Made by a program: the position numbers and the translations under genes. Below, in pieces: positions 30,301 through 46,597 of a stretch of 64,000 nucleotides of DNA (the first letter of the stretch is position 1; each line of letters begins with the position of its first letter). Origin of the DNA: Angomonas deanei (lineage: Eukaryota; Euglenozoa; Kinetoplastea; Trypanosomatida; Trypanosomatidae); assembly GCA_903995115.1 (NCBI GenBank), contig LR877145.1, forward strand, positions 434,001-498,000, written 5' to 3'. The notes below the pieces were generated by a model, which was not told where the DNA came from, searched no databases, and was given only the letters and a program-made list of their open reading frames with translations.

Positions 30301-30312
30301 GCGGCGCATCAT
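27307..30312 (-). CDS. 2-oxoglutarate dehydrogenase E1 component
   Basis: A 1001-residue mitochondrial enzyme that decarboxylates 2-oxoglutarate with thiamine diphosphate and transfers succinyl to E2. The presequence is MMRRFLAKRPVALRALPSLL. NDSFLNGSSSLYVEGLYDDW at about 40-60 is the family N-terminal motif. Further in are MAHRGRLNVL at about 304-313, the ThDP-binding HGDAAFSGQGV at about 406-416, NNQIGFTTDP, and SSGRLERFLQMCNEDE near 790. The length is normal for the family (930-1020). The start is the first of two adjacent ATGs, at 30312. Confidence 0.97.
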   Translation of the reverse strand: MMRRFLAKRPVALRALPSLLSTRPASSNIGVPERRLLYTNDSFLNGSSSLYVEGLYDDWKKDPNSVDVSWAELFAREDLGDMEKPLLESPIRVLPVASMDEMVVKQSLEDCGRLTWMIQAFEERGHLMAQTDPLDFDDDDPTQRTPSRKFKDMVRLDLGYFGFTQKDAERVVRVGFQDTVGGVLDTSSPPMQIRQLHELLMERYCGRIGFELSHMDQTSARRFIRSHIELEGPTSVLHRPFSKEEKLHIWDTVASAVHFEDFFKRKYSTQKRFGCDGAESMIVGLLSLLETSAALGVEKMNLGMAHRGRLNVLYHVVGKPFDIILKEFVGIKGEELAPFEMQSDVKYHLGSHSKLKFRNGREMLTEMLANPSHLEAVNPLVQGYTRADQDERGEGGIDKVIPIEIHGDAAFSGQGVAFESMCMSEVASHSTGGTIHVVCNNQIGFTTDPKSSRSSAYCTDLGRVYGCPILHVNGDSPEDVVRVFQFAAEFRAKFHKSVVIDLVCYRRYGHNENDDPSITQPLMYSRIRQMPHVFRRYSDQLISEGVVTSQEVTNKSIVEKERFGSYQELAEKVNYAEYLKESIPTKWKTMKHSDEMGKVSFEPTAITKETVDKVAKALKTYPDGFQPHPKLKNVLDRRVETLEQGKGIEWGTAEALAFGSLLLEGHNVRITGEDVERGTYAQRHAVVHNVEKEGSYTPLEHVGEGQGRFRITNSPLSEYACMGYAAGYSIFDPNQLVMWEAQYGDFANGAAIIFDQFLSSGETKWNQPQSCVVSLPHGFDGKGPEHSSGRLERFLQMCNEDELTPALTVEERHHRVNWECVLPTTPAQYFHLLRRHLKRDFRKSLIIFFSKQYLRAPNVSNLEEFTSGSFLPVIPDATVPASKARRLILCSGQIFWALDKYRETNKIDDVAVVRIEELAPFPVAEIQNLLQEYSNAELMWVQEDPKNMGAYAHVEARIDHYTNGSRPLLYVGRTHNCAVCTGYHTVHLKEQAAIMEAAFKK

Positions 30313-30572
30313 CTTTTTATGTCAAAGAGGTAACTCAAAAAGACGATAACAAAAAAAGAAAAAAAGAAGGGGAAAAAAAAAACTACTACGAAAAAAAAAT
30401 TGACGAATCTAAATAGTAGTCATAACAAGAGAAGAGGGAAGGGAGAGTTGCGTATTTATTGTGTAGGTAATCTCTTAAAAAAGGGAAAAAAAAAAAACGT
30501 GTAAAGAAATGGTCGCTATTATGATTATTATTGCATATTAATCGTAAACAATACATTGAAGTGACCCGCTCC

Positions 30573-31088
30573 CTACGCGCCAAGTCCCTTTTTACCTTTA
30601 TGGGTTAGACCCGACGTGTACTGCTCCTCCAAATCCTTTTCCATCTTTGCGTACACCGACTTGGACTGTGCCACGGCATCATGGGTGGTATACCTCCCCT
30701 CCGCCGCTATCTTTGCCCCGCCCATCAGCCGCGAGAACTTCATCTTTTTCTTTTCGTTGGTGTCGAAGGCGTCCGTTGTCTCATACTGACCCAAATAAGT
30801 ATTTTCACCCTCTCTTGCCCGTTTCTTACCGTCCGACGATGTCACGGTTGTCGTGTTCTCCTCCCCCTCACCGTCTTGGAGGAGCTCGGCCTGGAGGGAC
30901 TTGCGCACCTTTTTTATTTCTGCCTTACTCTCCGCCAGTGAAGGCAGTTTTTCCACTTCCTTCAAGGAGGATATCGCCAGCGCCAGCCACTGCTGCGTAG
31001 CGCTACTCGTCTCCACCGCGATATCACTAGATTCTAACAACGCCTCCGCACTGCTGCGCAACTCTTTTGTGGATTCCTTTAACGACAT
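30573..31088 (-). CDS. SMAP (small acidic protein) domain protein
   Basis: A 171-residue protein. The first half is helical. Residues 90-171 match the small-acidic-protein-like domain: MKFSRLMGGAK, then EKDLEEQYTSGLTHKGKKGLG at the C-terminus, as in the conserved KFLRLMGAGK...LE.QYQQS......GLG pattern. The domain occurs in nuclear, often splicing-linked proteins; the role here is unknown. The start is the ATG at 31088. Confidence 0.8.
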   Translation of the reverse strand: MSLKESTKELRSSAEALLESSDIAVETSSATQQWLALAISSLKEVEKLPSLAESKAEIKKVRKSLQAELLQDGEGEENTTTVTSSDGKKRAREGENTYLGQYETTDAFDTNEKKKMKFSRLMGGAKIAAEGRYTTHDAVAQSKSVYAKMEKDLEEQYTSGLTHKGKKGLGA

Positions 31089-31270
31089 GTCAATGTTTTG
31101 TAGTGTGTGTCAGTGTGAATACTTGGTTCCGTTGGTTCAGATAGTGAGGGGGGAGGAAGTTCTGTGTGTTTGGGGGAAAGAGCTGTTCCATCACTACACG
31201 TTTACTATGAGAGAACGAAAAGGAACTAACTATACAAATAACCACAAGAGGAGAATCCTCCCTCATGCCA

Positions 31271-32164
31271 CTACTCCTTCACCGTCTCGGTCTTGTTATT
31301 GTGGATGGGCCGCAGGTTCGAGGTATTGAGGTGGTCCGGGACCCCTTTGCTGGACACGGCGGAGGGCAGCACCATATTGCGGTTGCGGTACTGGTGCACC
31401 ACCCGATCCCGCAGCTCGCTCTCCTCCAGCGACCGCAGGGTCTCCTTCTTCTCCCGGATGCGCTGGTACAGCTCCCGCTGATGCTCGTAGGTCATGCGAG
31501 GCTCACCGCTGGGGGCTGGACCGTCCTTGGGGGCCACCTTCACAATGAGCTTACTCTTCTCATTGCGGCCAGCGGCGTCCCCGATCAGCCCCTCCAGTTT
31601 CTTTCCGCAGAACCACAAGGCGGCCGTCTCGGTGGCACCGCACTCCTCCGCCTTCCAGGTGGGGTCTAGGATCGCCCTACAGTGGTACACCCGCAGACGG
31701 GTATCCTCCGGTAGATCGGGGTTCTCTAGCTGATTGTACAAGTTGGTGATCGCCGCCTCCTCCCCATCCTTGTGGGTGCACCACTCCGAGTAGAGCGTGG
31801 TCGTCTTGGCACGGATGGTGGCCGCTGCCTCCTCCCACTCCCCGACGGACTGTTGCATGTATTGGTTATCTTTTAGTCTCGCGTACAGCTGCTCCGTCAG
31901 GGTGGCATACTCCTTTATCAATTCCTCCTTCTGCTCGCCAATTGGGGTGTAGTGTCCGCTATTAATTTCGTTGAGGAGTTCCTGGGCGGAGAGGAGCATG
32001 AGGCGCACTTGGTGTCGGTTGTTTTGCACCCGCGCCACCGCACGACAGACGCCCTCCACCCGTTCTCCCTTCTCGTCCTCTGTGTCGTTTACTGCATCGG
32101 ACAACTTGCATTCAAAGAGGAACTGGTCTGGATACTTTGATCCTTTCACCACTAAGACGACCAT
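31271..32164 (-). CDS. CFAP298: CFAP298 (C21orf59/Kurly) homolog
   Basis: A 297-residue protein with the CFAP298 layout. The N-terminal beta strand MVVLVVKGSKYPDQFLFE is followed by ARVQNNRHQVRLMLLSAQELLN, the central LWFCGKKLEGLIGDAAGRNEKSKLIVKV (human ELRRTKKLSDYVGKNEKTKIIAKI), and YEHQRELYQRIREKKETLRSLEE (EEQKQLMLYYHRRQEELKRLEE). It is known to be needed for dynein arm assembly and cilium motility. The tail beyond residue 260 differs from metazoan proteins. The start is the ATG at 32164. Confidence 0.92.
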   Translation of the reverse strand: MVVLVVKGSKYPDQFLFECKLSDAVNDTEDEKGERVEGVCRAVARVQNNRHQVRLMLLSAQELLNEINSGHYTPIGEQKEELIKEYATLTEQLYARLKDNQYMQQSVGEWEEAAATIRAKTTTLYSEWCTHKDGEEAAITNLYNQLENPDLPEDTRLRVYHCRAILDPTWKAEECGATETAALWFCGKKLEGLIGDAAGRNEKSKLIVKVAPKDGPAPSGEPRMTYEHQRELYQRIREKKETLRSLEESELRDRVVHQYRNRNMVLPSAVSSKGVPDHLNTSNLRPIHNNKTETVKE

Positions 32165-32352
32165 CCGCTTTTTGTATACGGTGTGCGTGTGCTTCTTGTT
32201 TTCTAATAAAACTGCTTTTTTTCAAGCAAGAAAGGGAAGATTGAGAACGGGATGAGTTGTGTCCTTTTATGCTCTAATTGGAAAGAAAAAAAAAGAAGCG
32301 CAAACAAAATGAAACCACCAACAGAAAAAAATATATACAAAAACTTTTACTT

Positions 32353-34725
32353 TCAGGCAGCAATATAATCTGCTAATTTCGACAACTCCTCCCCGATGAC
32401 GGAGTGTAGAAGTGGGTGGTACGTCCTGTATGCCGTGGAACCCTCCTTCTGTGCCAGCGAGTACGCCGTGCGCTGCTGCGTGATCCAGGTAAAGACAGAG
32501 GTGAGATACTTGTAGTTATAATCCCGAAGTGTCTGGGCCACGTCAAATCTGCACAGGCAGATTAAAGCCCGCAACACCATCACATGGGTATTCGTCACGG
32601 CGTGTAGCATCTCCTCGACCGAGTTACAGACCGCAAATGTAGAGCTCTGCAGGTAGTCATTGAAGAAGTTGGCGGCGCCCTGCCATTGGGCGTCCTTCGG
32701 GTCCTGTAACTTCCAGTCCAGCACCGCGTAACTAAACAGCTCAACAAACATTTCATTGACCACTCTCTTGGAGAGGCCGCGGGGGATCTGACGACGCAGG
32801 TGCGTTAGATAGCCATAGCCTTCCTGCAGCACTGCCAGCCGCAGCGCTAGTATGGCATCCGACCTCAGCCGGTCATCACCGGCGAGGCACGCCTGGGCGA
32901 TGGCGGTTTTGGTAATAGACTCCAGCGGTACGACATGTCTGCTCCACGAGACGGCATCACACAGCGCCGTCCACGACTCGGGTGGGAAATCGGCGGTGGT
33001 GGCGACGCAGGTGGAGAGGACCGCACGGATCGCATACACGGAGAGGGAAGGAGGGAGGCCAATCGCCACGGACTCCTCCACGTGAAACAGACTGCACACC
33101 TCCGCCACCCCCTTCACAAACCCGCAGAGGTGCGAGACCATGGTGACCCACCGCATGAGTGGGGGAGATGGCCCTCGCCCCGTGAGGCGGACCGTCCCAC
33201 GCACAGCAGGCGGAGTACATTCACAGTCGCGTCGTAGACGGTGACGGCGGGCCACGTGCTGGGGGGGACGCGGTACATCGCTTTTTGATTCGCTTGCAGC
33301 ACCACCACAAATCGTAGGGAGAGCGCCAAAGTGGTGAGCCGCTCTGTCTCCATCGAGGCGACGCCCTCCACGAGCGCCGCACTGAGGGCCTTGGGCAGCA
33401 GCACCGATACTTTTTCCATCGTCAGGAGAAACTCCATTCGGTTCCAGAGACTCATGTAATCCAACTTGAGCACTTCTTGTCGTTGTAGATATTGCACTAC
33501 ATGTTCTACCAGCGCATAAATATCCCCCGAGTAGTGTTTTTCGAGCTGCTGGCACAACTCCGTCATCCCGTCGCGGGGTGTTTTAGCCGCCACCGCCACG
33601 AACTGCGCCACAGGGTGATCCCCGAACTGCACTGGCGCTGTCGTCTCCCCTTCTGCCGCGGCAGGGCTGGGACTGGGCGCAGGGGCGGGCGTGGTCTCAG
33701 GGGCCGGGTCACTCTTTATGACAATCTTTTCTGCGGCGGCAAAGCGAGCCTTGACAAGAACCTTTTCAAGGGGGCTAATACTTTTTGCCGGCTTTTTCGG
33801 TTTCTTCTCGATCGGTTTCGTCGGGGTGGCCTGCTTGGGTCCTCGCTTGAGTGTCTCCGTGTTGGAGCGAAGCACGCTTGCGTCCACCACCTCGTGGAGG
33901 CCGGTTGGCGGGGCAGCGCCGTCTACCGTTCGAGGGGCGCTGAACGCGTAAGGGTCGAGCACACCAGTAGGAGACGACGGGGATGCGACGGTGTCGCCGT
34001 CAGGAGGGAGGGATGCCGGTGTGAGAGAAGAACTCTCCGACGCCGCCTGTCCCTGTGATTCCTCTTTTTGTTCCTTCGTTGGGGCGGAGTTCTCCTCCTC
34101 CCTCTCGGTCGAAGCCGTTTCTCTTCCCCTCTTATGGACTGGTCCCCTCTTTTTTAGACGCACCATCTCCTTCGCTAGTTGATCCTTCTCCTTGCCCGCC
34201 GCCTCGGCCTTCGCGATGGCCTCCTCCCTCTCCTGCACGGCCTTCTCCAGTTGTTTCTGCAGTGCGTCTATCAAACCCCGCTTTTCGTCCAGTTCGTCGA
34301 AAATATCCTTGTACACTAACTTATATCCTTCCTCTCGCTCACTCGTCTCCAACACAAACTGCTCCAGCTGGCCTTTTGCGTTGTGAAACTTTGTTTGTAA
34401 CACGTTGTACTTATTCTCCGCCTGCTCTAATTCCTTTCTTATACTTTTCTGCTACTTTAGCTGTTGCCACATCTACCTTTTGCTCCAACTTTTCCTTAAA
34501 CGCAACCGCCGTCTTCTCGGGGGAAGAACCTTCCCCCGCCGCCTGTGTTTTACGTGGCGCTACCTTCTTTGGCTCCGCCACAGACGAGGCGGGGGAGGCG
34601 GAGAGGCTCATTTTTGTTTTCAACCTAGTGACTTCGGTGCTTAGCTCGCGGTTCGTCTTGTGAAGTCGAGCGACCTCCGCCCGAAGACCCGCAACGGCGG
34701 AATCTCCCTGAGCAAAGGGATCCAT
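32353..34725 (-). CDS. coiled-coil plus helical-domain protein, frame changes twice
   Basis: Coding character extends over 2,373 bp, about 790 codons. Residues 1-110 are coiled coil (DSAVAGLRAEVARLHKTNRELSTEVTRLK). The frame changes near 34,440; the next phase continues the coiled coil (KELEQAENKYNVLQTKFHNAKGQ), then a Ser/Pro/Thr-rich linker, then helices (VVQYLQRQEVLKLDYMSLWNRM). At about 33,200 the frame returns to the starting phase and continues with an all-helical domain to the stop. The composition of each part and the continuity of the coil argue for one gene. The first change could be one extra A in a short A-run; the second lies in a G/C-rich stretch. The family is not recognised. 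The start is the ATG at 34725. Confidence 0.75.
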
Positions 34726-34919
34726 TTTTCTTCTCTCACCTAGTGAAACCTAAATATAGGAGTGTGCTTCATGAGGAATAAACCGTATGAAAAGAGAAAT
34801 GAGAGGAAGCATTTTTGGTTTTAGTACCGTGGTGGTTATTTTTTTTTTTTTTAACAGTAGCAAGTAACAGAAACACTGAAAAGGAGAGATGGCAATTAAC
34901 TTTACAAGAAAGAAAAAGT

Positions 34920-36121
34920 TTAATGTATGTATGAACTGAGCTGCTCCTCCACCGCTAAAACTCTACGCATGTGTTGATGCAAAGTATCAATGAAAACATC
35001 ACTGTGTTGTAACCAAAGGCGTAGTACCTCTCCGTCTTCGCCAGGGCTCGCCTTGGCGCCAATATCAGTCCTCAGCAATGCGCACTTCTGATGCAGGCGC
35101 TCCCGCTCCTCCTTCAGCTTATTCATTCTTCCCTGAACATCACTGACTACTTTCAATAGAATGTCCACCTGTTCCTCCCCAAGCTCTATGGCGTTTAGTT
35201 TATTAATCATGCCCTCTAAGGTTCGTTGGGCGTACACACACGCCGTATACAATTCAAACTGATGTGCTATATCTTCTTCCTCCTCTATATCTGACGTTGG
35301 GGCGACAACGTCCGTGCGGGTTTCGTTCCTACCCGCAGGGAGCGCAGGCGACGGCTTGGGCACTTCCTTCTGAGGTGATATGTTGCGCAGCAAGGAGACG
35401 CCTTCCTCCTCCTTCTTTGCCGTGATCCCTAATATACCTGTCGGCTTCACGTTGGTGGTACTCACTTTTGTAGAAAATGCTGTTTCCCCGCTACCCGGTT
35501 TAGAACTCGGAAAAGCCGCCGACCCGCCCGATGGTGCCAACGCTGTCCTTGTCGTTGGAGAGAAGTTGGCGGGGGTCGTGTCACTTTTCCCCCCTTCCTT
35601 CCCAGCCGCCCCAGGTGAACTGCTCGGGGGATGGAACACAAAGGAAGGTGCACCCGCCGACGGCTCTCCGCTCTTTTTGTCTGGTGCACTCGTCTTGGTT
35701 TGCCCGAAACCACTCGGAGCAGAAAAAATTTTTTTTCCTTTTCTCCCTCCGAAGCGCGGGGAGCAGGCCACCCTAGGGGCGGTTTCCCCGATTCTTTTGT
35801 CGTGGAGGGTTGGGAAGGAGCGACATCCTTGTTCTCTCCCAGTGGACCCGCGGTTGTTCCTTCCGTTACGTTATACGTGGGGCGAAAAGAATTGGCCTGT
35901 GATCCCGCTCTGTAGGAAGAAGGCTTCGCCATGTGCCTACCTCCCGCCGCCGCCGTCTTTCTCGGGCTTGGTGCAACACCCAGAGAGGCCTCCGCGGCAG
36001 GCGAGTCTCCCTGCGGCTGGCGGTGTAGCGTCTTCACGGGGCCGGAGGAGGACGGGGCGGCCGGCAGACCAGATGTGGGAGGGCTCTTCAGTACGTTTGG
36101 TGATCCGCCGAAAAAAGACAT
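34920..36121 (-). CDS. FG-nucleoporin-like protein with one frame change
   Basis: A low-complexity N-terminal half with sparse FG/GFG motifs (MSFFGGSPNV, RFGGRKGKK, PSGFGQTK) and many Ser/Pro/Ala/Gly residues is followed by a C-terminal coiled coil of about 120 residues (LEGMINKLNAIELGEEQVDILL, then RMNKLKEERERLHQKCALL). This order fits central-channel FG nucleoporins of the Nup54/58/62 type. The frame shifts by one base around 35,725-35,740, exactly where the coding strand has eight A followed by six T. In the first phase the sequence would continue as a basic tail; in the second it continues FG-like sequence. The total length is not a multiple of three. The start is the ATG at 36121. Confidence 0.7.
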
Positions 36122-36528
36122 TGTTTCTATTTTTTGTTTTTATACGCGAAATGAAATGAGTGTGTGGTGGGTACGGATATATTCTCTTCTGCTACACAAA
36201 GGGAAGACTTTGATAGCAATTAATAATGTAGAAAGAAAGAAAAGAGAGAGAAAGAATGGTCAAATGGCAGTTTAAGGTGAACGTAGATAGAGCAAGATAA
36301 AGTTACAAACTTTCTGAATGATAATAATAGTAACAATTTAGAAGAAAAAAAATGAGGAAAGCTCCTCTACTACTGCCTAAATGTACTTGAGTTCTACCTA
36401 CTACTATTTCACTACTGATATACTTATACGCATAATTTTTTAAAAAAAAAAATGCACAGAAATCTTAATGCGGGGTAACAAAAAAAAAAAGCTTGCACAC
36501 CAAAGAAAAATGCATGGAACGGCTTCGT
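36122..36528. other. intergenic, no gene seen
   Basis: About 400 AT-rich bases with A-runs at 36439-36451 and 36480-36490. It should hold the 3' UTR of the 36.5-37.3 kb gene and the splice region of the FG-like gene. No RNA gene is recognised. Confidence 0.55.
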
Positions 36529-37296
36529 TTACATGATATCTCCTGGCTTTCTTAGTCTAGTACGGTACAGCCAGTCATCGTATATCTTGCGCTTCTCCTC
36601 CACAAAGTTCTCCGGATACGGGGTCTCGCGGATGGCAGCATTACCGGTCATGGCCATATACAACAAGGCCTGGTTGAGTTCCTCCATACGAGACATGGCA
36701 AACTCCTTGTGAAACAGATGTCTACAGTTTTTCATCGCATTGTACTGTCCCTCCTTCACCAAGCAGCGATTGGTCATCTCATGGACCAAGTTGGCCTCCG
36801 CCACGTACACGTCTCTCTCCCGCTCCAGCCAATTCTTGAACGCTAGGTAGTGATAATAATCGGTGTACTTGCCGTCTACAGGGGGTGGGACCTTGGCGTT
36901 GACGTACTTGGTCCTCGGCCACCGCCACGACGCCCACCAGTACTCCTCCGGGCAGGGGTTCGGACGTGTGTGCGAGTCGACATAGGTGCGAGGTCGCAGC
37001 GGCACCACCGGACTAAGAATGTAGTCCAGCACGCCACTGTACTTCCGCTCGAGGGAACTTCCTAAGGAGGGCATGTCGGGATCCTGCCCCCACTGCAGCT
37101 GCAACGCACGGGAGAACATTTCCACCGCCGTACGTGGTGGGGGCATCCCCTTCTGCGTGTCATAGTAGGGCAAGTTATCCATGTAATCTTGTGACGCCAT
37201 GGACGGAGCAGGAATCTTCTCGTACGGGGCTGCCATCCCATCGTACGGTACACGCTTCAGCTCATGGCTGCCGCTGTCGTGATGATCACCACCCAT
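36529..37296 (-). CDS. unknown soluble protein, possibly a respiratory-chain subunit
   Basis: A 255-residue protein rich in Tyr, Trp, Arg and Pro (EEYWWASWRWPRTKYVNAKVPPP). A helical segment holds two Cys 13 residues apart (NRCLVKEGQ and MKNCRHLFHKEF), slightly recalling Cys-paired helices of complex I accessory subunits such as NDUFB10. The tail is IYDDWLYRTRLRKPGDIM. No presequence or membrane helix is evident. The respiratory role is speculation from shape alone. The start is the ATG at 37296. Confidence 0.82.
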   Translation of the reverse strand: MGGDHHDSGSHELKRVPYDGMAAPYEKIPAPSMASQDYMDNLPYYDTQKGMPPPRTAVEMFSRALQLQWGQDPDMPSLGSSLERKYSGVLDYILSPVVPLRPRTYVDSHTRPNPCPEEYWWASWRWPRTKYVNAKVPPPVDGKYTDYYHYLAFKNWLERERDVYVAEANLVHEMTNRCLVKEGQYNAMKNCRHLFHKEFAMSRMEELNQALLYMAMTGNAAIRETPYPENFVEEKRKIYDDWLYRTRLRKPGDIM

Positions 37297-37597
37297 ATCT
37301 ACTCAAATAAAACAAACTAACTACTAAGCTATAAAGAACCAACAAAAAAAGCCGGCCGATACAACTATATCCTCCACTATTCCTTTATTGAAAATAGAAG
37401 AAAGAAGACAGAATCAATGGAACCACGTGAAAAGATCGTACAACAAACCCTACAGTCAACCAACACACACAAAAAAAAAAAACGCATGCCCCTACCTTCG
37501 TCTCCTTACAGATAACGCCACTAAATCAACGAAAACAAAAACAATAAAAAGATAAAATCAATGAAAAACAAAAACAAAACACAAGAAATATAAACAT

Positions 37598-42015
<4,418 letters not shown>

Positions 42016-42292
42016 AATAGGTACGAATAACCAAGCTTGCTGATATGTTATACAGAGACGCACTAACGTGCTGGTGATGGAGGGAAAAGGAAAAAGAGAG
42101 ACAGGGAGATGAAAGACAGAGGAGACACACACACAAAAAAAAAAAAATAACATACACCAACGCCGGAAATATGGAAGAACGAGAAGGTATACGTGATAAT
42201 GTTTGAGTGGGGGAGAACGCTAAATGGGGATAAAGAAAAAAAGAAGAGAAAAAAAAAAAGGAACGTTGCCTAACGAAGGGAGTTAACTCTTC

Positions 42293-43507
42293 TTACGCTA
42301 GTTGTTCATTCACAAGGTTGGCATACACAAAGCCAACGTGTCCTTTGACACCGTAGGGAAGACCTCGTTCGTCTACCCGGAACTTGGTGCTGTGAGGTAT
42401 GTGCACGATGCCTTCCGCTTCATTACCCGTACCCAAGAAACAGAAGCATCCGGGCACGTGACGAAGGTAGGAGGAGAAATCCTCCCCACCAAAAAGTGGA
42501 TAAGGTGGGACAATAATATTGGTAGCGCCCACTGTTTTTTCCGCCACGCGAATGACAGTTGCGGTCACCTCCTTGTCGTTCACCACCATATCGTAACCTT
42601 TTTTGAACTCGAGGGAATACTCCAGTCCATGCGCGCTCGTCACACCTTTAAGAATACGCTCCATCTCCGTCATGGCGAGGGTGCGCACATCATAATCATG
42701 GGAACGCATGGTGCCCAGCATTTTGACGCGGTCAGGAATCACATTATGGCTCTCATTGGGTCCTGTGGTGATGGTCGGTATCGTTATCACAGGTGCCAGT
42801 TTGGGGTCCACCTTACGCGACACAATCGTCTGAAGCGCCAGAACCACCTCCGCCGCAACGGGCACGGGGTCCTTGGAGAGATGAGGCTGTGAGGCATGCC
42901 CACCTTTACCAATAATCTGTATGGTGTAAGAATCACTGGTGCCCATCAGCACCCCTTCCTTTAGACACACAAAACCAACTGGTAAATTTGGTGCCACATG
43001 TATTCCAAATATGCACTTGATGCCTTCCATCACCCCCAACTCACACAGCTCCACTGCCCCGCCAGGATGACGTTCCTCGGCGTGCTGAAAAACAAATCGT
43101 ACCTTTCCTTTCAGTAGGTCGCAGTGGCCGCAGAGCACTCTGGCCGCACCGAGGAGCATCGCCGTATGTGCGTCGTGTCCACAGGCATGCATCACGTTGT
43201 CCACCTTTGACTTAAACGGCTCGCATGTATCTTCCATCAGCGGTAGCGCGTCGATGTCCGCCCTCAACGCCACAAAAGGGCCTTCACCGCCACTTCCCGT
43301 TAAATCGGCGACAACCGCATTCGGTTTTGGCTGCCAGATCTTCAGCGCCGCGCAATCAAAACTCTCCAATATACCCTTAATATACTTTGCGGTTTCAAAC
43401 TCATTGTTGGACAGTTCTGGATGTTCGTGGATATGACGCCGCCATGACACAACGTCACCGGCGACCCCCTCGCACTCTTTCATCAACTCCTCAAATTTAC
43501 CAGACAT
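42293..43507 (-). CDS. M20D amidohydrolase (N-acyl-amino-acid hydrolase type)
   Basis: A 404-residue M20-family metallohydrolase like IAA-amino-acid/hippurate hydrolases. Motifs in order: [19 protein letters not shown] near residue 22, [15 protein letters not shown] near 80, the metal site [20 protein letters not shown] near 105, [14 protein letters not shown] near 140, [16 protein letters not shown] near 200, and [10 protein letters not shown] near 340. It probably cleaves N-acyl amino acids in the cytosol. The start chosen is the ATG at 43507 (MSGKFEEL), because the first AG after the T17 tract lies between it and an earlier ATG at 43546. The gene separates ubiquitin loci A and B. Confidence 0.93.
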   Translation of the reverse strand: MSGKFEELMKECEGVAGDVVSWRRHIHEHPELSNNEFETAKYIKGILESFDCAALKIWQPKPNAVVADLTGSGGEGPFVALRADIDALPLMEDTCEPFKSKVDNVMHACGHDAHTAMLLGAARVLCGHCDLLKGKVRFVFQHAEERHPGGAVELCELGVMEGIKCIFGIHVAPNLPVGFVCLKEGVLMGTSDSYTIQIIGKGGHASQPHLSKDPVPVAAEVVLALQTIVSRKVDPKLAPVITIPTITTGPNESHNVIPDRVKMLGTMRSHDYDVRTLAMTEMERILKGVTSAHGLEYSLEFKKGYDMVVNDKEVTATVIRVAEKTVGATNIIVPPYPLFGGEDFSSYLRHVPGCFCFLGTGNEAEGIVHIPHSTKFRVDERGLPYGVKGHVGFVYANLVNEQLA

Positions 43508-43532
43508 CACAAAAAACCTGCAAAAGTCTCTT

Positions 43533-43565
43533 CTAGTAATAACCATATAAAAAAAAAAAAAAAAA
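43533..43565 (-). promoter_or_regulatory. T17 tract and predicted acceptor of the amidohydrolase gene
   Basis: A run of 17 T (43565-43549 on the coding strand) is followed by ATATGGTTATTACTAG, with the AG at 43534-43533. Splicing there would remove the ATG at 43546 and leave the ATG at 43507 as the first. Confidence 0.5.
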
Positions 43566-43744
43566 CATAGAGGGAAAAGAGCAAGAAATCAACCGACCGA
43601 CACCAAACAACAAGAATAAAGTCACCACACTCACAGCAGCACCCACGAAAAAAACAAAACCGTAAACACTTCCACATTAATGTACGAATACATCAATCTA
43701 TATATACGCAATGACGCTCCAAAAAAAAAAAAATAGAAACAAAC

Positions 43745-46302
<2,558 letters not shown>

Positions 46303-46597
46303 GGCAGTCGTCAAACGTCAAGCAAAACCGCAGCAGTTAACGTCCCACGTCGTGATATTTCCTATATTCATCGAACTTGCTAGCCACGTATCATAAATGG
46401 CACATCACCTCGACTTTTCACAAAAGAAAAAAGGGGGGAAGCGACGTAAAACGGGCACAAGTCACAGAAACAAAAAAAAAGAGCTATCCATAACCACTCA
46501 TGAACCTACTTTTCATAATAGTGTACCAAAACACAAACAAGAACAAAAAAAAAAAATAACTTACCATTATATAAACATCCGGTCCGGAGACAACGCA

